In this document: piece by piece, positions 10,046 through 18,868 of the stretch | Layout of the letters: each line of letters opens with the position of its first letter | Position numbering within the stretch: position 1 is the stretch's first letter | Source: Microglena sp. YARC | Taxonomy: Eukaryota; Chlorophyta; Chlorophyceae; Chlamydomonadales; Chlamydomonadaceae | NCBI GenBank assembly: GCA_022414725.1 | Contig: CM039465.1 | Span: 26,312,535-26,376,534, forward strand | Reading direction: 5' to 3' | Length of the DNA stretch: 64,000 nt | Notes under the pieces: model-generated | What the model was told of the DNA's origin: nothing | Databases searched by the model: none | Seen by the model: the letters and a program-made list of their open reading frames with translations, nothing else | Position numbers and translations under genes: made by a program

Positions 10046-11939
10046 TAGAATGCGTTGCTCTGTTCATCATTGCGACGAGATATGGTGCGTCCAATTTTGA
10101 CTTTTCTACCAATATTTTTTCCGTAGCATCCAATTCGTTGTACATCGCTTCCCACGCCTCCTGGTTGGTGTTCGAGAACGCAGGCGGTCCTTCGTCGTTT
10201 GACCGCGGATGCATGAGGGCTGTGACGGAGTGGGCGCAGTACTCTGCGTGAAGGCTCTTCGCGAAGTCCTGCAGCGCACCGAACGCGGTGGCGGATGCAT
10301 TGCGTGTCTTCAGGGATGAAATACCCGCCTGGGACGCGATGTAGGTGGTGTACGCCTTGGGTAATGGGGCGTGCGCTCCCTGCTTGCGGACGGCGTCGAG
10401 CGCGGCGTTCCAGTGGGGCGAGAGGGTGGCGGTGTGCGTGGCGAAGAAGGCTTGGGTGTTTGGGTCAGAGTTGGCGTTGTCATGCCATATTTTTTCGACC
10501 TGCGAGACGGCGGCTGCGCCCAAGAGCACGACGAGGTGAAGCACATTATCGATTTGGTGCGTGGGCATGTTGTCGATCGCGCGGAACTCGATGCCGACGA
10601 GTTCTTTCCCCCACCGCCTCGCGTCAATCGGCGCGTTCCGCGACACCTTGACCTTCGGCGTCCCCTCTCCATGCACGAACCGGAGTTCCAGTGTGTCGCG
10701 GACGCGGAGCCAGCGGGGCACCCAGCCCTTCTTCAGGGACATGTCTAAAGAGTCGCAGAGCCTGCTGCGGATGTCGGCCCCCGTCCCTGCCCCTGGACTC
10801 TTATGTAAGGGGATATTCCACGTGTTATTAGGGTAATAATACCCGTTCCGCATGTTGGAGCCAATGCATGCTGTGAACGGGACCTTTTTGCCATCGATCC
10901 ACACGAATAGCTTGGACATGTCGTCGCGCTGCATGCGTGCCCCGCGTCTTGCCAGCATGTCCGACTCGTTTTCGAACCACATGACCTGGAACCCGGTAAT
11001 CGATTCGACGTCCGGCCCTCGTGCCATGTACTTCACGGCTGTGGTGCCGTATCCGGCCCAGTTACTGGTGTCCGCGCGCATGCTGGCGCGGTTGTGCGTG
11101 TTCTTGGCGTCGCCCAGGGCGCGGGGGTCGCCCGAGAAAAGACTCATGAGCAATGGCTCAACCGTCTGCAGCAGATGGCCCAGGTACGCGTGCTGCAGTT
11201 GCAGCAGCTTGTACTCGCGCAAGGTCATGTCTACATTGCGATCGTGCGGGAGCGTCACCCAGACGTGGAAGCTGCCCTCGTATAAGGCGTCGCCCTGTGC
11301 GGTGATTCCCTCCTCGTTCGCGCGTGGCAGGACCGCTGCTTTGGCGTCGTGCAGCTGTCTCGCCACGCCGGCAACGGTCGCGTTTTTGTGCTTTGTGCTG
11401 CGAGTCTCCAGGAATTGGCCGTCCACGTCGTAAGTTTTGTTTTTTATCTTGGATTGTTGGGATTTCTTCGATACCTGGACTGCGCGGAGCGCGCACAGGC
11501 TGCGCAGTGTGTCCTCATCGGACAGCGGTGTGCGCGGTCGCTTTTCGTTCGGGATCACCGTGATCGAATAGAGGTCATCAGAGCAGCATGTGACAACCAG
11601 TGTGTCCCCACGGTAAATGCTCGTCTGTACGGTATCCTTGCCTTGCTTGCGCATGAAGGTTTGAATCGACAATGACCGGGACGCGTTAGACTTTGCTTTT
11701 TCGGAGTCCAAGAAAAGCCCGCCCAGTTCTGCGATGTGCTGCAGGTGCTCGCGGATCGCCTTTGTGTCCAGGTCGACGCCTGCGGGTGCGCGCACGGCGG
11801 ACACGCTCTCATCGTTTTGTATCGAAGAGTAATATGCCCCGTACTCGGGGAGGACCTTTGACGGAAGGAGCCTTTGCGCTCGCGGGGAAGAAGAGAGAGA
11901 GACGTTGAACTCGTGCTCAACACCGAGTCCCCACTGCAT
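9981..11939 (-). pseudogene. Carboxylate-amine ligase / amidoligase-like protein, 3'-truncated
   Basis: The likely start is the ATG at 11939 (MQWGLGVEHEFNV). An upstream in-frame ATG at 12038 would place a basic, low-complexity tail ahead of the conserved motif. Two features resemble the glutamate-cysteine-ligase/amidoligase superfamily: the glutamate motif GVEHEF at the N-terminus, and a central GIEFRAIDNMPTHQ, like the 'E-R-x-x-D' strand that binds metal-ATP. Such enzymes join a carboxylate to an amine using ATP. About 620 residues remain. The last ~20 codons (from THST onward) are read from the inserted mariner end, so the natural C-terminus is lost. There are no introns, which fits the viral-type neighbourhood. 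Substrate and pathway cannot be inferred. Confidence 0.5.
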
Positions 11940-12076
11940 TCTATGTATTGTTGTTATAACGGAACAATATTTCCCTGCACCGCGACGCCGAGGGCCGAGA
12001 ACGGAAACTCCCATCGTGTTCGGCCACGCACGTTGCAATCAGAGCCGTGACAATATCTATTGTCGTCATGTCCTTA

Positions 12077-12106
12077 CAGTTGTTCTCAAATAAAGTGGGA
12101 CACACC
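12077..12106 (+). repeat. Tc1/mariner terminal repeat, family B
   Basis: Identical to the 444-473 end and preceded by TA. It faces right, toward the LRR genes. The nearest inward-facing partner is the family C end at 17706-17737. Confidence 0.65.
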
Positions 12107-12205
12107 GCATGGAAGAACAGGGGACTCAGTCGCAGTTGTCGAGCAGGAGTCTGCTTGATACAATCTGTCGATATATAGATCTGTGTATCGCCTTTCCCGA
12201 CTACT

Positions 12206-13596
12206 TTACCGTGTTTCCGTCATGTATGAGTGCTCGTCCACGTCGGTGTCCTTCATGTTCAGATGAATCAACGAAGTGAGGGCGGAAAGCGGTGATATGT
12301 CGTCCACGTCTGTGCCCTCCATGTCGAGGTGAATCAACGAAGTGAGTCCTGCCAGCGGTGATATGTCGTCCACGTCGGTGTTCGAAATGTCCAAGTGAAT
12401 CAACGAAGTGAGGCCGGAAAGCGGTGCTAGGTCGGCCATGTGGGTGTATTCGAGGTGCGAAATGTCGAGGTGAACCAACGCAGTGAGGCCGGACAGCGGT
12501 GATAGGTCTTCGTACACTTCGGTGTTCGAAATGTCCAAGTGAACCAACGAAGTGAGGCCGGACAGAGGTGATAGGTCTTCGATCCTGTCTTCGATGTTCG
12601 AAATGTAGAGGTGAAGCAACGAAGTGGGTCTTGATAGCGGTGATATGTTGTCCACACGTGTGTACGACATGTTCAGGTGCGTCAACAAAGTGAGGCCGGC
12701 CAGCTGTGATAATATCATATTATGGTGTCCACAAGTGTGTTATCCATATCCAGGTGAATCAACGAAGTGAGGCCGGACAGCGGTGATAGGTCGGCAACGT
12801 AGATGTGCGCCATGTTCAGGTGCGTCAACAAAGTGAGGCCGGATAGTGGTGATATGTCTTCCACTTCTTTGTACGACATATCCAGGTGAAGCAACGAAGT
12901 GAGTCCGGACAGAGGTGATAGGTCTTCGCCCGCGGAGGTGTACGACATATCCAAATAAACCAACGAGGTGAGGCCGGAAAGCGGTGATATGTATTCCACA
13001 CGTGTGTACGGGATGTTCAGGCGAATCAACGAAGTGAGGCCGGACAGTGGTGATATGTCGAACACGTAGGTGTGCGCCATGTTCAGGTGCGTCAACAAAG
13101 TGAGTCCGGACAGAGGTGATATGTCTTCCACTTCGTTGTACGCCATGTCCAGGTGAAGCAACGAAGTGAGGCCGGACAGAGGTGATAGGTCTTCGCCCGC
13201 TGAGGTGTACGATATATCCAGATGAACCAACGAAGTGAGGCAGGAAAGCGGTGATATGTCGAGCACGTCTGTGTACGATATGTCGAGGTGAACCAACGCA
13301 GTGAGGCCGGACAACGGTGATATGTCTTCGATATTGTCTTCGATCTCCGACATTTTTTTGTAGGGTACGTCTTTCCCCCGATTGATACCGATTTTCAACT
13401 CTTCGAGCCTGCAAATGCGTGAGACATAGTCCAAACTTTTATAATGTGTCAGGTGGATCCTTGTGACACACCGGGGTGCGACGCATCTCCACTGTTTGCT
13501 AACGAGAGCCACTTGTTTGAGGTGGCATTCGTTCGAAATCGCATTGGCTAGAATGATCTCCAATACATCTTCATTGATTTCTTCAAAAGAACTCAT
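12206..13596 (-). pseudogene. F-box plus leucine-rich-repeat protein (copy 1), frameshifted
   Basis: The start is the ATG at 13596 (MSSFEEINEDVLEIIL). The first ~50 residues look like an F-box (INEDVLEIILANAI...LVSKQWRCV), the part that would bind SKP1 in a ubiquitin ligase. About 9 LRR units of 22-24 residues follow (consensus DISPLSGLTSLVHLDISYT). At about 12715 a short insertion causes a stop (VDTII-stop). The repeat array then continues in another frame from 12718 to 12206 with about 7 more units and a short tail (EHSYMTETR). As DNA the array is a ~69 bp minisatellite, so units are easily gained or lost. It is a close paralogue of the gene at 14576-15751. F-box and LRR proteins are common in giant viruses and in protists, so the origin is open. 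Confidence 0.75.
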
Positions 13597-13599
13597 TCG

Positions 13600-13672
13600 T
13601 TTGTGAAGTGTGCTGACACTGAAGAATGAATGGTTGTTTACACATCATTCGATGACGAGTGGACGAGAAGTC
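13600..13672 (-). repeat. Upstream block shared by the two LRR genes
   Basis: The block CATTCGATGACGAGTGGACG continuing AGAAGTCGCC occurs here and again at about 15818-15848, in both cases just upstream of an F-box/LRR start. The duplication unit therefore included 5' flank, and its outer edge cuts into the retropepsin-like frame here. Confidence 0.6.
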
Positions 13673-13909
13673 GCCGCCCACTAGCATGGCCCGCCCGTTG
13701 AGCTTGTCGTCGAACATCTTGTCCCTCTTGAGGATGTCGTAGCTTGGCTCATACCCCAAAGTCTCTAGCACCTCCTTGGTAAGGTATGTCAGCGATGACC
13801 CGGTGTCATACATCATCACAATCTGAACCAGCGGAGGAGGGTGCTCGGCTGTCCCTGCCTTCAGCAATGCAACAAGAACCCATCGGGAGAGCGGGCGTCC
13901 CGAACACAC
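13650..13909 (-). pseudogene. Retropepsin-like aspartic protease fragment
   Basis: The frame reads VQIVMMYDTGSSLTYLTKEV, with the D-T-G-S active-site loop of retroviral-type aspartic proteases, then LETLGYEP and KLNGRAMLVGGDF. It breaks off where the duplicated LRR 5' block begins. It overlaps the 3' end of the caspase-like frame by about 100 bp in a different frame, so the two may once have been one polyprotein separated by a frameshift. A complete retropepsin needs ~100 residues and dimerises; this piece has the first half. Confidence 0.5.
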
Positions 13910-14483
13910 CCCGGAAGGCGTGCGTCATCCGTACTTGCGCCCCACTCCAATACTTGTCCAATGCCGTCTCGAACCCATCGTACGTCACCAGCACCTCCTG
14001 ATCAAACATGCGCCCCTGTGCGACACCGAACGTGCTGCCCCAGCTGTTACCAGTGGTCTTGCCAAACTGCTGCGTGGCTGCCACTATCATGCCGTAGTAG
14101 GTGCTTGGTGCGTCTGCCACCCCTTGCATCTGAGCTCCTCGCAGCTCCCCACATTCTGCAGGCGCCCCCTCGTCCTCGCACATGCTCAGCAACCTCACAA
14201 ATGTGCCCTTGAACTTCGCCGCCACGCACTCAATTGCCTCAGCTGTGACCAGATGCTTGAATGAACACACGAGGCTGCCGTGCTGCGGCGACCCCTGCCA
14301 CATGCCATGGCCGCAGAACAACAACACAGCCACCTCTGTGTCGCGGGACAACAACCACTTCAGGTGGTCCAATACAGTGCTGGACAACACCTCGCCCTCA
14401 AGTGTTACAAAACTGAAACCCGGCCCTAACTCGTGGCGTAGCACTGCTGCGTCGCGCGCAAGAGTGATTTGTTCATCCATCAT
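13806..14483 (-). CDS. Caspase-like (clan CD, C14-type) domain protein
   Basis: The frame runs 225 residues from ATGATGGATGAACAAATC. Expected caspase-fold features are ARDAAVLRHELGPGF (helix 1), then LLSRDTEVAVLLFCGHGMW with the catalytic His in GHG, then VRLLSMCEDEGAP with a Cys where the catalytic Cys is expected. Ahead of it, on the same strand and overlapping by 11 bp, is a coiled-coil frame. Behind it, overlapping in another frame, is a retropepsin-like piece. The C-terminal ~30 residues (CCIAEGRDSRAPSSAGSD) look like an out-of-frame extension. It would be a cysteine protease or a pseudo-enzyme. The assignment rests on motif order only. Confidence 0.55.
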   Translation of the reverse strand: MMDEQITLARDAAVLRHELGPGFSFVTLEGEVLSSTVLDHLKWLLSRDTEVAVLLFCGHGMWQGSPQHGSLVCSFKHLVTAEAIECVAAKFKGTFVRLLSMCEDEGAPAECGELRGAQMQGVADAPSTYYGMIVAATQQFGKTTGNSWGSTFGVAQGRMFDQEVLVTYDGFETALDKYWSGAQVRMTHAFRGVFGTPALPMGSCCIAEGRDSRAPSSAGSDCDDV

Positions 14484-14710
14484 TCAGGGAGGCAGGCGGG
14501 AGTTGTTGTTGTATTACATTGTTCAATTCTTGTATCTTCAGTGCATCCGTTGCTTCGCGCAGCGTCTTGATGCTGTCACGCAACAACGTCAGGCTGTGTG
14601 TTAACTCCTTGAGCGTAGCTGCATTCTCCCTCTGCTCCTCCTTGCGTGCAGCCGCATCCTCCCTCTGCTGCTCCTTTCGCGCAACCGCATCCTCCTTGCG
14701 TGCAGACGCA
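14473..14710 (-). pseudogene. Coiled-coil protein fragment
   Basis: A minus frame rich in Ala, Arg, Lys, Glu and Gln (ARKEDAVARKEQQREDAAAR) is followed by a heptad-like LKELTHSLTLLRDSIKTL, ending LPPASLNDG-stop at 14473. It is cut on its 5' side exactly where the second LRR array begins (~14711). Its stop overlaps the start of the caspase-like frame (ATGATGGATGA), so the two were neighbours or parts of one protein before the LRR segment arrived. Confidence 0.45.
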
Positions 14711-15751
14711 TAACGAAGTGAGGCCGGACAGCTGTGATATGTCTTCCACGGAGGTGTACGATATATCCAGATGAACCAACGAAGTGAGGCCGGACAGCGT
14801 TGATATGTCGGCCACGTAGGCGCGCGACATGTTCATGTGCGTCAACGAAGTGAGTCCGGACAGAGGTGATATGTCGGTCACGTAGGTGTATGATATGTCC
14901 AGGTGAACCAACGAAGTGAGGCCGGACAGCGGTGATATGTTGTCCACCATGTGGGTGTACTCCATGTTCAGGTGAATCAATGAAGTAAGGCCGGACAGCG
15001 GTGATATGTCGCCCACGTCGTTGTACGATATATCCAGATGGACCAACGAAGTGAGGCAGGACAGTGGTGATATGTCGTCCACACGTGTGGACGACATGTT
15101 CAGGTGCGTCAACAAAGTGAGGCCGGACAGCGGTGATATGTCGTCCACCATGTGGGTGTACTCCATGTTCAGGTGCGTCAACAAAGTGAGGCCGGACAGC
15201 GGTGATATGTCGTCCACACTTGTGGACGACGACATGTTCAGGTGAATCAATGAAGTGAGGCCGGACAGCGGTGATATGTCGTCCACCATGTCGGTGTGAG
15301 AAATGTCGAGGTGAAGCAACGCAGTGAGTCCGGACAGTGGTGATATGTCGTCCACACGTGTGGACGACGACATGTTCAGGTGAACCAACGAAGCTAGGCC
15401 GGACAGAGGTGATAGGTCGGTCACGTAGGTGTACGAAATGTCGAGGTGAAGCAACGCAGTGAGTCCGGACAGAGGTGATATGTCGAGCACGTCTTCGATA
15501 TCCGACCTTTTTTTGTAGGGTACGTCTTCCCCCCGATTGATACCGATTTTCAACTCTTGGAGTCCGCAAATGCGTGAGAAGTAGTCCAAACTTTTATAAT
15601 GTCTTAGATGGATCCTTGTGACACACCGGGGTGCGACGCATCTCCACTGTTTGCAAACGAGAACCACTTGTTTGAGGTGGCAGTCGTTCGAAATTGCATT
15701 GGATAGAATGATCTCCAATACATCTTCATTGATTTTGTCAAAGGAACTCAT
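14576..15751 (-). pseudogene. F-box plus leucine-rich-repeat protein (copy 2), C-terminally fused
   Basis: It starts at ATG 15751 (MSSFDKINEDVLEIIL), equivalent to the copy 1 start; two in-frame upstream ATGs exist at 15757 and 15820. The N-terminal F-box-like segment differs from copy 1 at only a handful of residues. About 12 LRR units follow. After the last unit (LSGLTSL) the frame runs into foreign sequence and adds a Cys/Gly-rich tail (CVCTQGGCGCAKGAAEGGCG) read out of frame from the coiled-coil gene. The natural 3' end is therefore lost. It shares an AT-rich upstream region with the divergently oriented gene at 16007. Confidence 0.75.
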
Positions 15752-15848
15752 GGACATGCGTATTAAATTGATTCGTTTGTGAGGTGTGATGTCACTGAAG
15801 AATGGTTGTTTACACTTCATTCGATGACGAGTGGACGAGAAGTCGCCG

Positions 15849-16006
15849 TGACCCTTTCAATTATTAAAGATAAAAAAAAATTATTAATGATAAAAAATTA
15901 TTAATGATAAAAAAAAATTGACGCATTTTGAAAACACAACAACAACAACAACTGATAAACCCAAATATCTCCTCTCTCCCCCTCGTTTCCTGAAATCTTT
16001 CCCGTC
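15849..16006. promoter_or_regulatory. AT-rich divergent intergenic region with a mimivirus-type early motif
   Basis: Between the LRR gene (minus) and the 16007 gene (plus) lies an A/T block containing three tandem-like 'ttattaatgataaaaaa' stretches. AAAATTGA occurs at 15914-15921, about 85 bp before the plus-strand ATG. AAAATTGA at 50-110 bp upstream is the known early-promoter signature of Mimivirus relatives. A related TAATTGA lies on the other strand toward the LRR gene. Confidence 0.5.
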
Positions 16007-16882
16007 ATGTCTACCATGTCTGCCCAGATCACTGCGTTCGTCGATACAACAAATATCTTCGACGTCGTCCAGAAGAAGGACCGAAAGAAGATATCCCAAA
16101 GCGCCACCGTCCCTCATTTGAAGGGCATTTGCAACGCGATCATTTCCTTGACCAGCGTGCCTAAGTGCCTCGCCTACTCTGTCGGCGCAATGAAGATGGC
16201 GCACCATAAGTTTATTAGAGATTCCCCAAAAGGGGAGAAGGAGCCTCTTCAGGCCATGCTTCTCCCCGTGGCAGTCGCTGCTGCGGCTGCCGAAGATGCT
16301 GCTGCTTCTACTTCATCCCCCTCATTGCCAGCCCTCGCCAGTGCTGTCGCCCTCCCAGAGGACGACGAAACCACCGAGGACGTTGGCATGGCGGAGGAGG
16401 GGTCCGGCGGTAACAAGCGCCCCCGCGCCACGGTGTCACCCTCTGTGGCTCCGGCTGCTACTGCTTCTACTGCTTCTACTACTGTTCCTGCTCCTGCTCT
16501 CTCTAGTGGTACCGCCACGTCTGCTGGCGCGTTCTCCACGGGCTCCCCCTCCTCCTCCTTGGCCTCCGGTCGGGTTGGACGCGGGTCCCCGCTGAAGAAC
16601 GATCTGCAGGTTGGTGCCAATATCGGTGCATTAACCATAGTGGGGTATTCCCCCACACTGGGCTGCACTGCTGTCACCACTCACGGCAACCCATGCAGTC
16701 GTAAACAGGTGCTATTAAGCAACCCCAATGGTGGACCCCCCTTCACCACGGGCAAGTGCGCGCACCTCTCGTGCATGAAACAGACTCCCTCACAGCGTGA
16801 GGCGTACCTCGCCACCAAGCGAGCTACGCTCGACGAGCTTGCAATTGAGCTTCGCTCCCTGTCCCTCGGCCAGCAGCTTTAG
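16007..16882 (+). CDS. Uncharacterised protein, Ala/Ser/Pro-rich linker and Cys-containing C-terminus
   Basis: This is an intact frame of 291 codons. The N-terminal ~75 residues (TAFVDTTNIFDVVQKKDRKK, later CNAIISLTSVPKCLAYSV) look globular. Residues ~85-190 are low-complexity Ala/Ser/Pro/Thr. The C-terminal ~90 residues contain four cysteines plus a fifth (GCTAVTTHGNPCSRKQV; GKCAHLSCMKQTP), a possible zinc site, then a helical end (LDELAIELRSLSLG). I recognise no family. The lack of introns, the AAAATTGA motif upstream and the hairpin downstream are consistent with a viral gene. Its intact frame stands out among broken neighbours. Confidence 0.6.
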   Translation: MSTMSAQITAFVDTTNIFDVVQKKDRKKISQSATVPHLKGICNAIISLTSVPKCLAYSVGAMKMAHHKFIRDSPKGEKEPLQAMLLPVAVAAAAAEDAAASTSSPSLPALASAVALPEDDETTEDVGMAEEGSGGNKRPRATVSPSVAPAATASTASTTVPAPALSSGTATSAGAFSTGSPSSSLASGRVGRGSPLKNDLQVGANIGALTIVGYSPTLGCTAVTTHGNPCSRKQVLLSNPNGGPPFTTGKCAHLSCMKQTPSQREAYLATKRATLDELAIELRSLSLGQQL

Positions 16883-16901
16883 TTACTCAGTTAGATACTC
16901 A

Positions 16902-16904
16902 GTT

Positions 16905-16938
<34 letters not shown>

Positions 16939-16943
16939 CTAAC
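16902..16943 (+). terminator. Hairpin with an A29 loop, possible transcript 3' end
   Basis: GTTAGT (16902-16907) and ACTAAC (16938-16943) are perfect inverted repeats around a run of about 29 A, 20 bp after the stop of the 16007 gene. Mimivirus-type transcripts end at palindromes. An alternative is that the A-run is the tail of a reverse-transcribed copy. Confidence 0.4.
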
Positions 16944-16966
16944 CTCTTTTTTTGTCTCATTTTGTC

Positions 16967-17345
16967 TCATTTTGATCTGCCTCTGTTTTTTTTTCTTCCC
17001 GAGTGACCGTGACGAGTGATCTTCCCCTCTCCGTGTTTACACGGGATCTGGGTGCCCTGTGCAGGAACTTTTGCTTCTTTGGAGGACCTTACCACAGTGG
17101 GAGTGGTCGCTGTGTGACGTGACTCTACAGGATCCGCATTGATGAGAGTGGTCGCTGTGTGACGTGACTCGACAGGATCCGTATTGATGAGATGCATGGG
17201 TGTGATGCCTAGCTCATGTCCAGACGTGAGCATGATGGAGGTAGTGAATGAACTTACATCTGCTAGATCGGATGGTATGTAATCCAGAATGGATACAAGA
17301 ACATCTATGTTGGAGCTGGTGATTTGTCTGCCATCATGTGACCCA
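16967..17345 (-). pseudogene. Unrecognised coding fragment with 15-residue tandem repeat
   Basis: A minus frame is open from about 17345, with no start at its 5' edge, which abuts the mariner fragment. It runs to a stop at 16967. It contains NIDVLVSILDYIPSDLADVS, then two 15-residue repeats (INTDPVESRHTATTL and INADPVESRHTATTP) encoded by a 45 bp direct repeat at about 17102-17190. A Lys/Arg-rich tail follows. The repeat keeps the frame, which supports real coding. No function can be assigned. Confidence 0.35.
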
Positions 17346-17362
17346 GATTCGCTACTACGGTA

Positions 17363-17737
17363 TCATTCTTGGTACGAACTGTAACCGTCTCGTACTGGTT
17401 TGGATCTGGATAATCTCGATAATCTCACATTACAACTTTTGCAAATTATACCGACCAAATCCTTGCATGTTATGAAGGGGTTTTCTGCAATATTATTGGA
17501 TATCGTGGAACGTAAAAGCATGGACAATTCTTTCCTTTTTCGTTTTAAACGTCTACTTTTACCGATCTGATCAGCATTGACCCATCTATGTAGTGAGCTC
17601 TTGGACACGTTGTATATATTACAAACCTTCCTCAGACTCCTCAAAAAATATTTGTAGTGAACCCCGGTCCTATATCTGGTTTCAGGGGATATCATTCAAA
17701 TTATACTGAGTGTCCCAAAATTATTTGAGAACAACTG
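17363..17737 (-). mobile_element. Tc1/mariner family C fragment: transposase N-terminus plus right end
   Basis: The terminal repeat at 17706-17737 (GAGTGTCCCAAAATTATTTG then AGAACAACTG) is followed by TA. Immediately inside it a minus-strand frame (17695-17363, 110 codons) encodes a transposase-type helix-turn-helix (LRKVCNIYNVSKSSLHRWVN) and a basic linker (GKSRRLKRKRKELSMLLRS). The DDE catalytic part is absent. Confidence 0.65.
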
Positions 17738-18290
17738 TATGACTCCCCATTGCTTTCCATTCGGAGAAATCTGTCGCATCTCAAGCATACATGGTAGGAC
17801 ACCAATAGGTGTGGCCGCTTGCCCGCTAATAGTATCATTTATGATGTTCCTGGTATTCACTCATACATAATGTTTATACTGACGAACATTTGGAACATCA
17901 TCGCTTGGTCAGATACTCGTTTTTCGAGGCGTACACGGAACACTAAGTGTCGCCTTTGATTAAAGCCGCTTTTGTCATGTCACGCAACCGCATTTACAGT
18001 CCCCCTTAAGAAACCCAATAGAGTCTGCTTGTGATCGTGCGGTTTCTTTGGATGACCCCAGTACCACAGTGAATGCGGTCGCGTAAGATGCGGCGGCTCA
18101 TGCAAAACACGAAAACACAAAAACACGCCAATTTACTAAACTTGTTCTGGTTCTCTTTTACCAAAGGGCCTTGTCTGGGGCTGGGTTTCAGAATCCCCAA
18201 AATACAAGGTGTCCCAATATCAAATGTCCCTAATGTATGGATGATCAACGAAAACCTCCAGACCTCCATGCTTTCACAGTTTGTTTGCCC
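17738..18290. other. No gene recognised
   Basis: Mixed-composition DNA with only short frames. It may be decayed mariner sequence, since transposase-like residues follow at 18291. Confidence 0.3.
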
Positions 18291-18392
18291 CAGCCAAACT
18301 CCCCACCTGACAATGTCTTCCACCTGGATCAGCTTGCTAACGCTTTAGAACTAGGAGCAGGGACAGTGTCCCACCTCCAAATAATGGAATAA
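18291..18392 (+). pseudogene. Mariner transposase C-terminal remnant
   Basis: The frame QPNSPPDNVFHLDQLANALE ending in a TAA resembles the 'QPxNSPDxNVxDLGFF' segment that precedes the third catalytic residue in mariner-like transposases of protists and plants. It is short and degenerate. Confidence 0.35.
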
Positions 18393-18493
18393 GTAAAACA
18401 ACGTTAAAAGTAGTGGTATTTCACCGGCGCCGTAAAGCTCCCACTTATTCTACAGCGTAAACATAGGTTACTCCTTGCAGGACGACGATCGCC

Positions 18494-18868
18494 ATGATTA
18501 CCAGAATTTTTGAGTATGATGATTCGTACGAATTCTTTGGTGTTCACAACAAGTGCTCAAGGGACGGTTTCGAATTCCACGAGGTGTGGGTGCCCGGATT
18601 GTCATCCGTCATTGGTGGTGGGGAGACATTGGATGAAGCGATTGCATCAGCTGCAGTGATGCTGACGATCATTCTTACGGAGATGCAATCCCATGGAGAG
18701 GTCATACCGGCACCGCTGAGCCGGGAATCGGTGAAACAACGTGGTTTGATGGAGGAAAAAATGCAGATGGACGGGTTCGATTCCAAATTCTGTGATGTTG
18801 TGACGGTCAAGACGGTGCCACCGGGTTGTGTGCCAGAGTTGTTGAATCTGGGCCACTCTGTCGACTGA
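18494..18868 (+). CDS. HicB-like (UPF0150-type) domain protein
   Basis: The frame encodes 124 residues. The core matches the HicB antitoxin fold: WVPGLSSVIGGGETLDEAI, then ASAAVMLTIILTEMQSHG, then EVIPAPLS. This corresponds to the 'PG-x-G-(D/E)T-x-EA' turn, the long helix and the 'IPxP' end of bacterial HicB proteins, which are partial RNase H folds. It has an extra ~45-residue C-terminal tail. No HicA-type toxin (a small double-stranded-RNA-binding-like protein) was found on either side, so a toxin-antitoxin role is not supported. Transfer from bacteria or a virus is possible. The start is the first ATG after an upstream CAG that could also be a splice acceptor. Confidence 0.5.
   Translation: MITRIFEYDDSYEFFGVHNKCSRDGFEFHEVWVPGLSSVIGGGETLDEAIASAAVMLTIILTEMQSHGEVIPAPLSRESVKQRGLMEEKMQMDGFDSKFCDVVTVKTVPPGCVPELLNLGHSVD

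Noticed and set aside
12108..12205. Second Fanzor remnant next to the family B end at 12077
   Set aside because: No RDVNA-type or zinc-finger motif could be read on either strand beside this end.
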